NCBI RefSeq assembly: GCF_004117855.1
Contig: NZ_QWBW01000006.1
Span: forward strand, 186,001 to 250,000
Direction: 5' to 3'
Length of the DNA: 64,000 nt
Source: Modicisalibacter coralii
GTDB taxonomy: Bacteria; Pseudomonadota; Gammaproteobacteria; Pseudomonadales; Halomonadaceae
Positions 1-8,423 of the stretch are shown here, one piece after another; the first letter of the stretch is position 1; each line of letters begins with the position of its first letter. Both the position numbers and the translations under genes were made by a program. A model generated the notes under the pieces. It had not been told where the DNA came from and made no database searches. It saw only the letters and a list, made by a program, of their open reading frames with translations.

Positions 1-74
1 AACTGGTGCACATCGCCGACCAGCGCATGTACTTCTCCAAGCGGTCCGGCCGCAACCGCGTCACCCTGGCGTGA
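1..74 (+). CDS. C-terminal end of a GGDEF-domain protein (partial)
   Basis: The window opens inside a gene read in frame from base 3 and ending at a TGA at 72-74. The visible 23 residues include ADQRMYFSKRSGRNRV, which fits the conserved end of diguanylate cyclase (GGDEF) domains, where an A-D-x-x-[ML]-Y-x-x-K-x-x-G-R-N-R-V pattern closes the fold. The protein therefore probably makes cyclic di-GMP, although the active-site GGDEF loop itself lies outside the window and could be degenerate. The upstream domains and start are not visible. Confidence 0.75.
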   Translation, partial: LVHIADQRMYFSKRSGRNRVTLA

Positions 75-83
75 CGTCACCTC

Positions 84-494
84 TCACAAGCGTTCCTCGA
101 CCCGTCCCAGGATCTGGCGGCTGACCTGATTGACCAGCGGCTTGGCCGCCTTGTCGACCGCCTTTGCCAGCAGGCGGTTGCGAATCTGATAGCTGACGCT
201 GAGCTCGACGCGCGTCCCCTCGGGCACCTCGACGAGCGTGTAGCGCCCCTGATTGGCGACCCCCTGCAGCGACTCCCAGGCCAATGTATGCGGGGCATGT
301 CGCTCGGTGACCTGGACATCGAACTGCCAGTCACGCCCGATGACATGCAGGTACCAGCGATAGCGGTCATCCCCCAGCGGCTCGATCGCCTCGATCATGT
401 CGGAATAATCGACAAAGTTCTCGATACGCTCGAGTAGTGCATAGACCCGCGCCGGTGGTGCATGCAGGATGGCGCTGTGTTCGATGGTCGACAT
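84..494 (-). CDS. SRPBCC-fold (START/cyclase-like) lipid-binding protein
   Basis: A 136-residue protein of the SRPBCC / polyketide cyclase-dehydrase fold. The N-terminal segment with APPARVYALLERIENF followed by DYSDMIEAIEP is the usual first strand and helices that form the hydrophobic pocket, and the C-terminal half contains the long amphipathic helix of the fold. Members of this family bind hydrophobic ligands such as ubiquinone or lipids. The ligand here cannot be told from sequence. The reading frame is open upstream to 659, but the ATG at 494 gives the normal domain start and has a weak purine-rich site in front of it. The gene converges with the GGDEF gene and is divergent from queC. 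It is distantly similar to RatA/Coq10-like proteins, but I see no support for calling it a toxin. Confidence 0.7.
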   Translation of the reverse strand: MSTIEHSAILHAPPARVYALLERIENFVDYSDMIEAIEPLGDDRYRWYLHVIGRDWQFDVQVTERHAPHTLAWESLQGVANQGRYTLVEVPEGTRVELSVSYQIRNRLLAKAVDKAAKPLVNQVSRQILGRVEERL

Positions 495-587
495 GAGCTT
501 GCCTGTTCCCGTGATCCAAAGTCCCCGAGGGTAACCATAGCGTCCGTCCTCCGCCAGTCCGCACCCGCAGCGGTGTCGAACGCGCGC

Positions 588-616
588 TGGAGCCTGAAAG
601 GCTCGGGCGCTACAAT
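588..616 (+). promoter_or_regulatory. Putative sigma70 promoter of the que operon
   Basis: A TACAAT hexamer at 611-616 lies 17 bases downstream of TGGAGC at 588-593. The -10 matches consensus well and the -35 poorly. It lies about 105 bases upstream of queC, which is the first gene of a tightly packed operon. Confidence 0.4.
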
Positions 617-722
617 GCGCGCCGCGACAGCGCCTCTCTGAGGCACCCGCTGTTGCCAATCCGGACGCCCGGACCCCGGACCCGTCACGACGGGCACAAA
701 TTCTCCGGCAGGAAAACCGCTC

Positions 723-1415
723 ATGTCTGATTCAGCCAATCCGGCACCCAAGGCCGTCGTCATCTACTCCGGCGGCATGGACTCCTTCACCGTCCTCCAC
801 CGCGCCCTGCGTCAGGGCTACGAGGTCCACGCCCTGTCGTTTCACTACGGCCAGCGTCATGCCAGAGAGCTCGACATGGCCCGGCATGTCTGCCGACGCC
901 TGGCCATCGCGCATCAGGTCGTCGACATCCAGTCGATTCATTCACTGATCGACGGCTCGGCACTGACGGATGCCCAGCGCCCCATGCCCGAGGGCGCGTA
1001 CGCCGGCGACAACCTGGCCGCGACCGTCGTCCCCAACCGCAACATGATCCTGCTCTCGCTGGCCATCGCCCAGGCCGTCAACATCGGTGCCGGGATCTGT
1101 TTCTACGGCGCCCATGGCGGCGACCACGTCCTCTACCCGGACTGCCGCCCCGAATTCGTCGAACGGATGAACGCCGTGGCCGCCATCGCCAATTTCTCGC
1201 CGGTCACCATCGAGGCCCCCTATCTGCGCGCCGACAAGGCCGACATCCTCGCCGACGGCCTGGCCATGGGGCTCGACTACGCCGATACCTGGACGTGCTA
1301 TCAGGGTGGCGAACACGCCTGCGGCCGCTGCGGCAGCTGCCATGAACGCCTGGCCGCCTTCGCCGCGCACGGCCTCGCCGACCCGCTCGCCTACGCCAGC
1401 ACCGGGACGGCCTGA
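723..1415 (+). CDS. queC: 7-cyano-7-deazaguanine (preQ0) synthase QueC
   Basis: QueC converts 7-carboxy-7-deazaguanine plus ammonia and ATP to preQ0, the precursor of queuosine in tRNA (and of deazapurine DNA modifications in some organisms). The 230-residue length is normal. The ATP-binding PP-loop SGGMDS is at residues 16-21. The zinc site near the C terminus is visible as Cys192, Cys200, Cys203 and Cys206. The start has an AGGAAAA Shine-Dalgarno site. The stop codon overlaps the queE start by one base (TGATG), so it is the first gene of a coupled four-gene unit with queE and a QueD-like gene. Confidence 0.97.
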   Translation: MSDSANPAPKAVVIYSGGMDSFTVLHRALRQGYEVHALSFHYGQRHARELDMARHVCRRLAIAHQVVDIQSIHSLIDGSALTDAQRPMPEGAYAGDNLAATVVPNRNMILLSLAIAQAVNIGAGICFYGAHGGDHVLYPDCRPEFVERMNAVAAIANFSPVTIEAPYLRADKADILADGLAMGLDYADTWTCYQGGEHACGRCGSCHERLAAFAAHGLADPLAYASTGTA

Positions 1416-2056
1416 TGTACAGTGTCAAGGAAGCCTTCTATTCGCTGCAGGGCGAAGGCGCCAGGGCGGGCCGCCCCAGCGTGTTCTGCCGTTTCAGTGG
1501 CTGCAACCTCTGGTCCGGCCGCGAACGGGATCGCGCCACCAGCGCGTGCCGCTTCTGCGATACCGACTTCGTCGGCACCGACGGGCAGAACGGCGGACGC
1601 TTCGCCGAGGCGAATCGACTGGCCGACCATCTGGCGGGATTGTGGCCCGAAGGGGACGGGCGCGCACGGCGCTACATCGTGTTCACCGGCGGCGAACCCT
1701 TGCTGCAGCTCGACGACGTGCTGATCGAGTCCCTGCACGCACGCGGCTTCGAGGTGGCGGTGGAGACCAATGGTACCGTCCCGCCACCCCCCGGGATCGA
1801 CTGGCTTTGCGTCAGCCCCAAGGGCACGACGACACTGGTCGTGACACGCGGCAACGAGCTCAAGCTGGTCTACCCCCAGGCGGACGCCCCGCCCGAACGG
1901 TTCATCGATCTCGACTTCGCGCACTTCTATCTGCAGCCGATGGACACCGCCACCCTGGAACCGCGACAAACCCTCGGCGCGACGCTGGCCTATTGCCTGG
2001 CAAACCCGCAATGGTCGCTATCGCTGCAGACTCACAAGCTGTTGGAGATCGACTGA
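1415..2056 (+). CDS. queE: 7-carboxy-7-deazaguanine synthase QueE
   Basis: A radical-SAM enzyme that rearranges 6-carboxy-tetrahydropterin to 7-carboxy-7-deazaguanine, the step before QueC. It has 213 residues. The N terminus FYSLQGEG is the QueE substrate-binding signature. The 4Fe-4S cysteines are Cys30, Cys45 and Cys48, with the wide spacing of the cluster loop seen in many proteobacterial QueE proteins (CNLW then CRFCDTDF). TGGEPL-type glycine motif VFTGGEPLLQ follows. Start and stop overlap the neighbours by one base (TGATG at both ends), implying translational coupling. Confidence 0.96.
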   Translation: MYSVKEAFYSLQGEGARAGRPSVFCRFSGCNLWSGRERDRATSACRFCDTDFVGTDGQNGGRFAEANRLADHLAGLWPEGDGRARRYIVFTGGEPLLQLDDVLIESLHARGFEVAVETNGTVPPPPGIDWLCVSPKGTTTLVVTRGNELKLVYPQADAPPERFIDLDFAHFYLQPMDTATLEPRQTLGATLAYCLANPQWSLSLQTHKLLEID

Positions 2057-2907
2057 TGCCTCTCTTCGTCAATGGACTGAGCCATCTCGACGCCTCGCTC
2101 TGGTGCCCGGACCAGGGCCTGGTCGGGGTCAGCTGGCACGTCGACATCGAGCTCGACGGCGAGCTCGGCGAGGACGGCATGCTCTTCGACTTCGGAGAGG
2201 TGAAACCCTGGATCAAGACGGCGATCGACGACGGCCCGGACCATACCCTGCTGGTCCCGAGCCAGGCACCGGGGATCACGGTCAGCGAATGCGCCGAAGG
2301 CCTTTCCGTGCGCGCCGCCCTGCCCTATCCCATGGAGATCCGTGCACCACGCCAGGCATTCACGCTGCTCCCCTGGCACCGGATCGACGCCGAGCGTCTC
2401 GCCGGCCATCTCGGCGCCAAACTCACGCGGCACGCCCCGGCTCGGGTCGAGGCCGTACGCCTGCGCTTTCGCGAAGAGGCCATCGACGGCGCCGCCTACC
2501 GATACAGTCACGGTCTCAAGCATCATCGCGGCAACTGTCAGCGCATCGCTCACGGCCATCGCTCCCGGCTCAGGGTGTGGTGCGACGGCCAGCGTCAGCC
2601 CCGTCTCGAGGCCCACTGGGCCGACTATCTCGATGGCCGCTATCTGGTGCATGACGAGGACGTGCTCGCTGGCGGGGAAGTCGCCCGTCAGGCGACGAGC
2701 AACATCCAGTACACGGCGCCCCAGGGCACCTTTCGTCTGAGCCTGCCCAGCGAACGTTGCGAGCGACTGCCCTGCCCGACCACCGTCGAGCACATCGCCG
2801 GCTGGCTGGCCGAGCAGATCGCCCGCCACCATGCCCCGGGGCAAAAGGTGCGCGTCCAGGCCTTCGAGGGTATCGACAAGGGCGCCATTGCCGAGGCGAG
2901 ATCATGA
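2056..2907 (+). CDS. Double-length QueD-like 6-carboxytetrahydropterin synthase
   Basis: This 283-residue protein sits where queD is expected, starting on the last base of the queE stop. Normal QueD is about 120 residues; this one contains two tunnelling-fold (PTPS-like) halves. The first half (about 1-95) keeps the DFG motif at 45-47 and Asp62-His63, but the zinc HGH motif is replaced by GVSWH. The second half (about 135-283) keeps a complete zinc/catalytic set: His152, Cys161, His166, His168, then PTTVEH (241-246) and Glu271. Known QueD chemistry uses a Cys, an Asp-His pair and a Glu, so the two halves look partly complementary. It probably makes 6-carboxytetrahydropterin for QueE. The assignment to the pathway rests on motif and operon context. 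Confidence 0.8.
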   Translation: MPLFVNGLSHLDASLWCPDQGLVGVSWHVDIELDGELGEDGMLFDFGEVKPWIKTAIDDGPDHTLLVPSQAPGITVSECAEGLSVRAALPYPMEIRAPRQAFTLLPWHRIDAERLAGHLGAKLTRHAPARVEAVRLRFREEAIDGAAYRYSHGLKHHRGNCQRIAHGHRSRLRVWCDGQRQPRLEAHWADYLDGRYLVHDEDVLAGGEVARQATSNIQYTAPQGTFRLSLPSERCERLPCPTTVEHIAGWLAEQIARHHAPGQKVRVQAFEGIDKGAIAEARS

Positions 2908-3221
2908 GCCGGCTCATCGCCCGCCAAGCCGGGTCCGCGGAGCCCATTGCAATCAACGACGATGTCTCTGCGGGCGAATGCCGCCCCGGCTGTGGCGCCT
3001 GCTGCATTGCCCCGTCGATCAGCTCGGCGATCCCCGGCATGCCTGATGGCAAGCCCGCGGGTGTGCGCTGCATCCAGCTCGACGAGAACAACCTGTGCCG
3101 CTTGTTCGGCGACCCACGCCGTCCTGCGGCGTGTCACCGCTTCGTCTTCGACGCCGACTTGTGCGGCACGCATCGCGACGACGCACTGGCGCGCATTACG
3201 CGGCTGGAATCCCTGACCTGA
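2904..3221 (+). CDS. YkgJ-type cysteine-cluster protein
   Basis: A 105-residue protein overlapping the QueD-like gene by four bases (ATGA). It carries the cysteine cluster of the YkgJ / CxxCxxxCC family (presumed zinc- or iron-sulfur-chelating): Cys26, Cys30, Cys33 and Cys34, then further cysteines in GVRCIQL, NNLCRLF, AACHRF and DLCGTH. The metal and the function are not established. The length matches the family. Its place at the end of the que operon may be incidental, but coupling suggests co-expression. Confidence 0.8.
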   Translation: MSRLIARQAGSAEPIAINDDVSAGECRPGCGACCIAPSISSAIPGMPDGKPAGVRCIQLDENNLCRLFGDPRRPAACHRFVFDADLCGTHRDDALARITRLESLT

Positions 3222-3350
3222 CACTGGGCTCCCAGGATTCGATGGAGAGACGAGGCAGGCAAAAGATGACGGGATAAGAAACGACGCCCACCTTGCTGGG
3301 CCGGCACCACCTCACCGAAACCGGTGCGGACCACGCCCCAACCGGGAACG

Positions 3351-3380
3351 AAAAAGGCGCGGCCTGAGCCGCGCCTTTTT
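3351..3380. terminator. Bidirectional intrinsic terminator
   Basis: A perfect 13-bp inverted repeat (3351-3363 and 3368-3380, loop CTGA) begins with AAAAA and ends with TTTTT. It can therefore stop the que operon on the + strand and ppiD on the - strand. Confidence 0.9.
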
Positions 3381-3400
3381 GCGTTCCCGATGATCCGGCG

Positions 3401-5239
3401 CTAGCGCCGGTCGATCTCGGCATCGTTGCGCAGCGACTCCAGCAGCCCCTGAATGGCGGCCTGCGCCCTGAGCCGATCGGCCAACTGGACGACGAACTGC
3501 CCGTCGCCGGACGCGTCCCCCGAGGCGGCATCACTGGATTTGACCTTGTCCAGCGCGATCAGGGCCACCCCTGACTCGGTGTTCGCCCGCCCGAAGACCG
3601 GCTTGCCGCTGCTCGGCTGCGGCAGGCGGAAGGCCTGCTCGAGAACCGGCTTCGGCACCTGAGTCTCGCCCGACGCATGGCGCGTGACGGCGTTGACCGA
3701 TTGCCAGTCGAGAGACGGCGCCTGCCCGGATTCGAAGGCCTTGGCCAGTTCGGCGGCCCGTGCCTGCAAGGCGTCGCGGGTCATGTCGGCCTCGACCGCG
3801 GCTCGTGCCTGATCGCGAACCTCGTCCAGCGGCAGGGTCGTCGCCTGACGATGATCGGCGACACGCAGCACCAGACGCCGTTGATCGTCGAGCTCGATCA
3901 CGTCGCTGTTGTAGCCCTTGTCGAGCACGTCCGGCTGGAAGGCGGCCTCCATGACGCCTGGCTCGGCAAGCACCCCGGTGACGTCGTCGCGCGAGACCCA
4001 GCCACTGTGCTGGATCTCGAGCCCCAGGTCCTTGGCGACACCTTGCAGATCGTCGGCGGAAAAGCTCTGGTCGATCAGTTTCTGGGCCTGCTCGTTGAAG
4101 CGGTCCTTGGCCTTGTCCAGCGCGAGTTGCTGGCGCAGTTCGTCGCGCATCTCGTCGAACGACGGCGCGTCGATTGCCGTCGCCTTGAGCAGATGCAGGC
4201 CGTTGTCGGTGGCGACGATGCCTGAAACCTGCCCCTTGTCCAGTGAAAAGGCCGCATCCTCGAACGCCTTGCCGAAGAAGCCACGATTGATCACCCCCAG
4301 GTCACCGCCCTTGTCGGCGGAGGTGGCATCGTCGGAATACTCTGCCGCCAGGTCGCTGAAGCTTTGTCCCTGCTCCAACTTCTGCTGGACCTCCTGCAGG
4401 CGGGCCCTGGCCTCATCACGCGTGCGTTTGTCGCCAAAGCTGACCATGATGTGCGAGATCCGCCGAGGCGCCTCGACGAGACGCTTCTGATAGGCCTCTT
4501 GCAGGGCCTTGTCGGACACATCGACGTCCTTGGCCAGCGCTGCCTGATCGAGCACGACGTAATTGAGCTTGATCTGCTCCGGCCGCTTGAATTGCGCCTG
4601 ATGCTGCTGATAGTAGCGTTCGACATCCTGGGGCGAGACGTTCACCGGCTGTTCCAGGTCGTCTTTGCTCAGGATATGGTAACGAAAGCTGCGGGTCTGG
4701 TTCTGCAAGGCCAGCAGTTCGTCGCGCTCGCTGGGGAGCATGAACTCACTGCTGATCAGGCCCTGCTGGACCTGCTGGCGTTGCAGATCCTGCTTGAGCT
4801 GACGGCGAAACGACAAGGGCGTGTAGCCGGCACCGGCCAGGCGGTTGCGAAACAGGTCCGCGGAAAAGTGGCCGTCCTGGTCCTGGAATTCCGCGCGGTT
4901 GACGATCACCTGATCGAGCTGGGCATCGGAGAGGTAGATGCCGCCCTTGTCGGCGTATTGGTCGAGCAAGGTCTGGGTGATCATCTGATCGATGACCTGG
5001 CTGCGCAGCTGGCGCTCCTGATCGGCCGGCACCTGGCCGGAACGGATCGCTCGCTGCACCGCCATCTCGACGGCCTGACGGCCGATGGGCTCGCCATTGA
5101 CCTCGGCAACCTCATCGCTGCCCTGGGAAAACAGGCTGACTAGCGACTGGATCCCGAAAAACGCAAGGGTGACGATGACCGCACCGACGATGACCTTGGC
5201 GGCCATACTCTGGGAGCGATCCCGAATTTGTTGCAGCAT
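3401..5239 (-). CDS. ppiD: Inner-membrane-anchored peptidyl-prolyl isomerase/chaperone PpiD
   Basis: A 612-residue SurA-N/parvulin protein, matching the usual PpiD length. A single transmembrane helix at about residues 15-35 leaves the rest in the periplasm. A SurA-like N-terminal chaperone region follows. A parvulin domain lies at about 265-360 (ISHIMVSF, then AAEYSDDATSADKGGDLG and FEDAAFSL), then a C-terminal extension. PpiD assists folding of proteins emerging from the Sec translocon. I chose the ATG at 5239 because it has a GAGG site and begins MLQQIRDRSQ, typical of the family; the frame is open a further 14 codons. It lies downstream of hupB, separated by the hupB terminator. Confidence 0.95.
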   Translation of the reverse strand: MLQQIRDRSQSMAAKVIVGAVIVTLAFFGIQSLVSLFSQGSDEVAEVNGEPIGRQAVEMAVQRAIRSGQVPADQERQLRSQVIDQMITQTLLDQYADKGGIYLSDAQLDQVIVNRAEFQDQDGHFSADLFRNRLAGAGYTPLSFRRQLKQDLQRQQVQQGLISSEFMLPSERDELLALQNQTRSFRYHILSKDDLEQPVNVSPQDVERYYQQHQAQFKRPEQIKLNYVVLDQAALAKDVDVSDKALQEAYQKRLVEAPRRISHIMVSFGDKRTRDEARARLQEVQQKLEQGQSFSDLAAEYSDDATSADKGGDLGVINRGFFGKAFEDAAFSLDKGQVSGIVATDNGLHLLKATAIDAPSFDEMRDELRQQLALDKAKDRFNEQAQKLIDQSFSADDLQGVAKDLGLEIQHSGWVSRDDVTGVLAEPGVMEAAFQPDVLDKGYNSDVIELDDQRRLVLRVADHRQATTLPLDEVRDQARAAVEADMTRDALQARAAELAKAFESGQAPSLDWQSVNAVTRHASGETQVPKPVLEQAFRLPQPSSGKPVFGRANTESGVALIALDKVKSSDAASGDASGDGQFVVQLADRLRAQAAIQGLLESLRNDAEIDRR

Positions 5240-5269
5240 GCTGGCCTCGGATGCTGGTGGTCCTGAACG

Positions 5270-5299
5270 AAAAAGGCGCACCGCTTTCGCGATGCGCCT
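5270..5299 (-). terminator. Intrinsic terminator downstream of hupB
   Basis: On the - strand an 11-bp stem with one G-U pair (5289-5299 with 5274-5284) and a GAAA tetraloop is followed by a run of five T. It overlaps the region just upstream of ppiD, so ppiD depends on read-through or its own promoter. Confidence 0.85.
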
Positions 5300-5416
5300 G
5301 GCAACAGGGACGTGGGGGCAGCTACCGGCAAGGTGGGGATGCTCAACGTCATGAGTCGGTCATCAGCGCCCTGAAAATCGCTGCCAGGCCCCGCGATAAT
5401 CCTGTAGCTACGAGAC

Positions 5417-5689
5417 TCAGTTGACCGAGTCTTTGAGAGCCTTGCCGGCCTTGAAGCTGGGAACCTTGGCCGCACTGATCTCGATCGGCTGGCCGGTCTG
5501 GGGGTTACGACCGGTACGCGCCGCGCGCTCCTTGACGGTGAAGGTACCGAAGCCCACCAGCGCAACGGAATCGCCTTTCTTCAGTGAATCGGTCACAGTA
5601 TCGATCATCGCATCCAGCGCTCGGCTGGCAGCCGCCTTGGGAATATCGGCGGACGCGGCGATGGCTTCGATCAGCTCGGATTTATTCAC
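5417..5689 (-). CDS. hupB: DNA-binding protein HU-beta
   Basis: A 90-residue HU/IHF-family nucleoid protein, exactly the family length. The N-terminal [16 protein letters not shown] helix and the DNA-binding arm [12 protein letters not shown] with the intercalating proline (RNPQTG) are present. GFGTF is the conserved core strand. It bends and compacts DNA as a dimer. The position between lon and ppiD is the conserved gammaproteobacterial order. It has its own near-consensus promoter at 5773-5802 and a terminator, so it is probably transcribed as a single abundant message. Confidence 0.98.
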   Translation of the reverse strand: MNKSELIEAIAASADIPKAAASRALDAMIDTVTDSLKKGDSVALVGFGTFTVKERAARTGRNPQTGQPIEISAAKVPSFKAGKALKDSVN

Positions 5690-5772
5690 ACTTCACCCCT
5701 TGACTGTTTCGGAAATGACTGGAAATCGGCGCGATTTCGCGGGTGGCTTTGCACGATCACAGCAAAACGCAA

Positions 5773-5802
5773 TTTATAGCAACGTGCAGGAACGACTGTC
5801 AA
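5773..5802 (-). promoter_or_regulatory. Strong sigma70-type promoter of hupB
   Basis: On the - strand TTGACA (5797-5802) is separated by 18 bases from TATAAA (5773-5778), about 85 bases upstream of the hupB start. The -35 is perfect consensus. Confidence 0.75.
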
Positions 5803-5866
5803 CCAACCATCGGCGCCAAGGCCCGCCATACCGGGGTTTCAGCCCCGGCATGAGGACAAAATCAGG

Positions 5867-8275
5867 TCAATGCGTGCTTATCATACTGCGGGAAGAAGCC
5901 GCATCTTCGAGTCGGCTATCATCGCCATCACCGCCGGAAATATCAACCAGCGCAACGTCGAGCACCTCGTCGATCCAACGAACGGGCCGTATTTCCAGAG
6001 CGTCCTTGACGTTGTCGGGCACCTCTTTGAGATCCCGACGGTTCTCCTCTGGAATTAGCACCGTCTTTATACCACCGCGCCGTGCCGCCAGCAATTTCTC
6101 CTTGAGCCCACCGATGGGCATCACTTCACCGCGCAAGTTGACCTCGCCGGTCATGGCGACGTCGCAACGAACCGGGCGCTCGGTATAGGCGGACACCATG
6201 GCGGTCACCATGGCGATCCCCGCACTCGGGCCGTCCTTGGGCGTGGCACCCTCGGGCACGTGGATGTGCAGATCCTCCTTCTCGAACCGCTCGGGGTCGA
6301 TACCCATCGGCACGGCACGCGCGCGCACCACGGTGTGGGCGGCGTCCACCGACTCCTTCATGACGTCACCCAGCGACCCGGTCTTGTTGACACGCCCCTT
6401 GCCGGGCGTGACCACCGACTCGATGTTGAGCAGCTCGCCGCCCACGGAGGTCCAGGCCAGGCCGGTCACCCGCCCCACCTGGTGCTCCTGATCGGCCAGA
6501 CCGTAGCTGTAGCGGCGCACGCCAGCATACTCTTCGATGTCGGCCGCCGACAGCAGCCGCGGCGCCTGCGCACCTTCCTGGGCCTCCTTCTCGAGACGCC
6601 CGCGCAGTACCTTGCGACAGACCTTGGCGATCTGACGCTCGAGCTCACGGACACCCGCTTCACGGGTATAGTAGCGAATCAGCTCCAGGAGCGACTCGTC
6701 CGAGAAGCTCAGCTCGTCCTCTTTCAGGCCGTTGGCCTTGAGCTGCTTGGTCACCAGGTAGCGATCGGCGATCGCCAGCTTCTCGTCCTCGGTGTAACCC
6801 GGCAGACGAATGACCTCCATGCGATCGAGCAACGGCCCGGGAATGTTCATCGAGTTGGCGGTGCAGATGAACATCACGTCGGACAGATCGTAATCCAGCT
6901 CCAGGTAATGGTCGCTGAACTTGTCGTTCTGTTCGGGGTCGAGCACCTCGAGCAACGCCGACGACGGATCGCCGCGGTAGTCCATCCCCAGCTTGTCGAC
7001 CTCGTCGAGCAGGAACAGCGGGTTGCGAACCCCGGCCTTGCTCATGCGCTGGACGACCTTGCCGGGCAGCGAGCCGATATAGGTACGCCGATGGCCGCGG
7101 ATCTCCGACTCGTCGCGCACCCCGCCCAGCGCCAGACGCACGTACTTGCGGTTGGTGGCGCGAGCGATCGACTGCCCCAGCGAGGTCTTGCCGACCCCGG
7201 GCGGCCCGACCAGGCAGAGTACCGGCCCCTTGAGCTTCTTGACCCGCTTCTGGACCGCCAGGTATTCGAGGATGCGCTCCTTGACCTCCTCGAGGCCATA
7301 GTGATCCTCGTCGAGCACCTTGACCGCATGACCGAGATCGTGACGGACCCGGGTGCGCTTCTTCCAGGGCACCGAGACCAGCCAGTCGAGGTAGGAGCGC
7401 ACCACCGTCGCCTCGGCGGAGGTCGGCGCCATCATCTTGAGCTTGCCGAGTTCCTGGTTGGCCTTCTCGGCCGCTTCGGCGGGCATGCCCGAGTCCTTGA
7501 TCAGCTGCTCGTACTTCTCGGCCTCGTTGGGCACGTTCTCGAGCTCGCCCATCTCCTTCTGGATGGCCTTCATCTGCTCGTTGAGATAGTACTCGCGCTG
7601 GGACTTCTCCATCTGCTCCTTGACCCGCGAGCGAATCCGCTTCTCGACCTGCAGCAGGTCGATCTCGGACTCGATCAGCGCCATCAGATGCTCGATGCGA
7701 TCACGCACCCGATCCATCTCGAGCAGTTCCTGCTTGTCACCGATCTTCAGCGACAGGTGAGCACAGATGGTGTCCACCAGGCGGCTGGGATCCTCGATGC
7801 CCGAGAGCGAATTGAGGACCTCGTTGGGCACCTTCTTGGACAGCTTGACATACTGCTCGAACTGGTTGAGCAGCACGCGCACCAGCGACTCCTGCTCCCG
7901 TTCGGAGAGCGGCTGGCTCTCGCGCAGGGAGATCGTCGCCATGCTGTAACCGGCGTCGGCGTGACTGACGTCACGCACGTCGGCCCGCGAGGTGCCCTCG
8001 ATCAGCACCTTGACGGTGCCATCGGGCAGCTTGAGCAGCTGCATGATATCGGCCACGGTGCCCACCGAGAACAGGTCACCGACCTCCGGGTCGTCCTGCC
8101 CGGCCTCGCGCTGCGCGACCAGGAGCACCCGCTTGTCGGCCTCCATCGCGGCCTCGAGGGCCTGGATGGACTTCTCGCGCCCGACAAAGAGCGGGATCAC
8201 CATCTGCGGGTAGACGACGACATCCCGCAGAGGAAGAAGGGGCAGACTCTGTGTCTGTTGGGTGTTCTGCTGCAT
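5867..8275 (-). CDS. lon: ATP-dependent protease Lon
   Basis: A cytoplasmic hexameric AAA+ serine protease of 802 residues that degrades misfolded and regulatory proteins. The N-terminal substrate-binding domain begins with [20 protein letters not shown]. The ATPase has Walker [10 protein letters not shown] and Walker B FLLDEVDK. The C-terminal protease domain carries the catalytic serine in DGPSAGIAM and the lysine about 40 residues later in GLKEKLLAA. The final stretch is acidic and variable. It sits between clpX and hupB and has a putative heat-shock promoter at 8337-8364, downstream of the clpX terminator. Confidence 0.98.
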   Translation of the reverse strand: MQQNTQQTQSLPLLPLRDVVVYPQMVIPLFVGREKSIQALEAAMEADKRVLLVAQREAGQDDPEVGDLFSVGTVADIMQLLKLPDGTVKVLIEGTSRADVRDVSHADAGYSMATISLRESQPLSEREQESLVRVLLNQFEQYVKLSKKVPNEVLNSLSGIEDPSRLVDTICAHLSLKIGDKQELLEMDRVRDRIEHLMALIESEIDLLQVEKRIRSRVKEQMEKSQREYYLNEQMKAIQKEMGELENVPNEAEKYEQLIKDSGMPAEAAEKANQELGKLKMMAPTSAEATVVRSYLDWLVSVPWKKRTRVRHDLGHAVKVLDEDHYGLEEVKERILEYLAVQKRVKKLKGPVLCLVGPPGVGKTSLGQSIARATNRKYVRLALGGVRDESEIRGHRRTYIGSLPGKVVQRMSKAGVRNPLFLLDEVDKLGMDYRGDPSSALLEVLDPEQNDKFSDHYLELDYDLSDVMFICTANSMNIPGPLLDRMEVIRLPGYTEDEKLAIADRYLVTKQLKANGLKEDELSFSDESLLELIRYYTREAGVRELERQIAKVCRKVLRGRLEKEAQEGAQAPRLLSAADIEEYAGVRRYSYGLADQEHQVGRVTGLAWTSVGGELLNIESVVTPGKGRVNKTGSLGDVMKESVDAAHTVVRARAVPMGIDPERFEKEDLHIHVPEGATPKDGPSAGIAMVTAMVSAYTERPVRCDVAMTGEVNLRGEVMPIGGLKEKLLAARRGGIKTVLIPEENRRDLKEVPDNVKDALEIRPVRWIDEVLDVALVDISGGDGDDSRLEDAASSRSMISTH

Positions 8276-8336
8276 TGCAGACAGTTCCTCACGAATCGGA
8301 TGGTTGGGCCGCCCGGGCGGCTCAGGCTGGTACGGA

Positions 8337-8364
8337 AGATGGGGGCGGCGAGCGGGTTTTGCAA
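8337..8364 (-). promoter_or_regulatory. Putative RpoH (sigma32) promoter of lon
   Basis: On the - strand TTGCAA (8359-8364) is followed after 14 bases by CCCCATCT (8337-8344). This resembles the established sigma32 pattern CTTGAAA then CCCCATNT. It lies between the clpX terminator and lon, giving a leader of roughly 50 bases. The same arrangement occurs upstream of tig. Confidence 0.65.
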
Positions 8365-8384
8365 CCGGCGCCGGGGCAGAAACG

Positions 8385-8406
8385 AAAAGGGGGCCTTGCG
8401 GCCCCC
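8385..8406 (-). terminator. Intrinsic terminator downstream of clpX
   Basis: On the - strand a perfect 7-bp G/C stem (8400-8406 with 8389-8395) with a GCAA tetraloop is followed by TTTT. It separates the tig-clpP-clpX transcript from lon. Confidence 0.8.
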
Positions 8407-8423
8407 ACTGGATCGCGAACGGC

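Noticed and set aside
84-494. RatA ribosome-association toxin
   Set aside because: The fold is shared, but there is no RatB-like partner and no specific feature to separate it from other SRPBCC proteins.
617-722. preQ1 riboswitch in front of queC
   Set aside because: The leader shows neither the short type I pseudoknot nor the type II segments; it is GC-rich without the A-rich 3' strand.
1306-2055. A longer start for the QueD-like protein within queE
   Set aside because: The added 250 residues are an out-of-frame translation of queC/queE with Arg/Pro-rich composition; the ATG at 2056 gives a clean junction with the queE stop.
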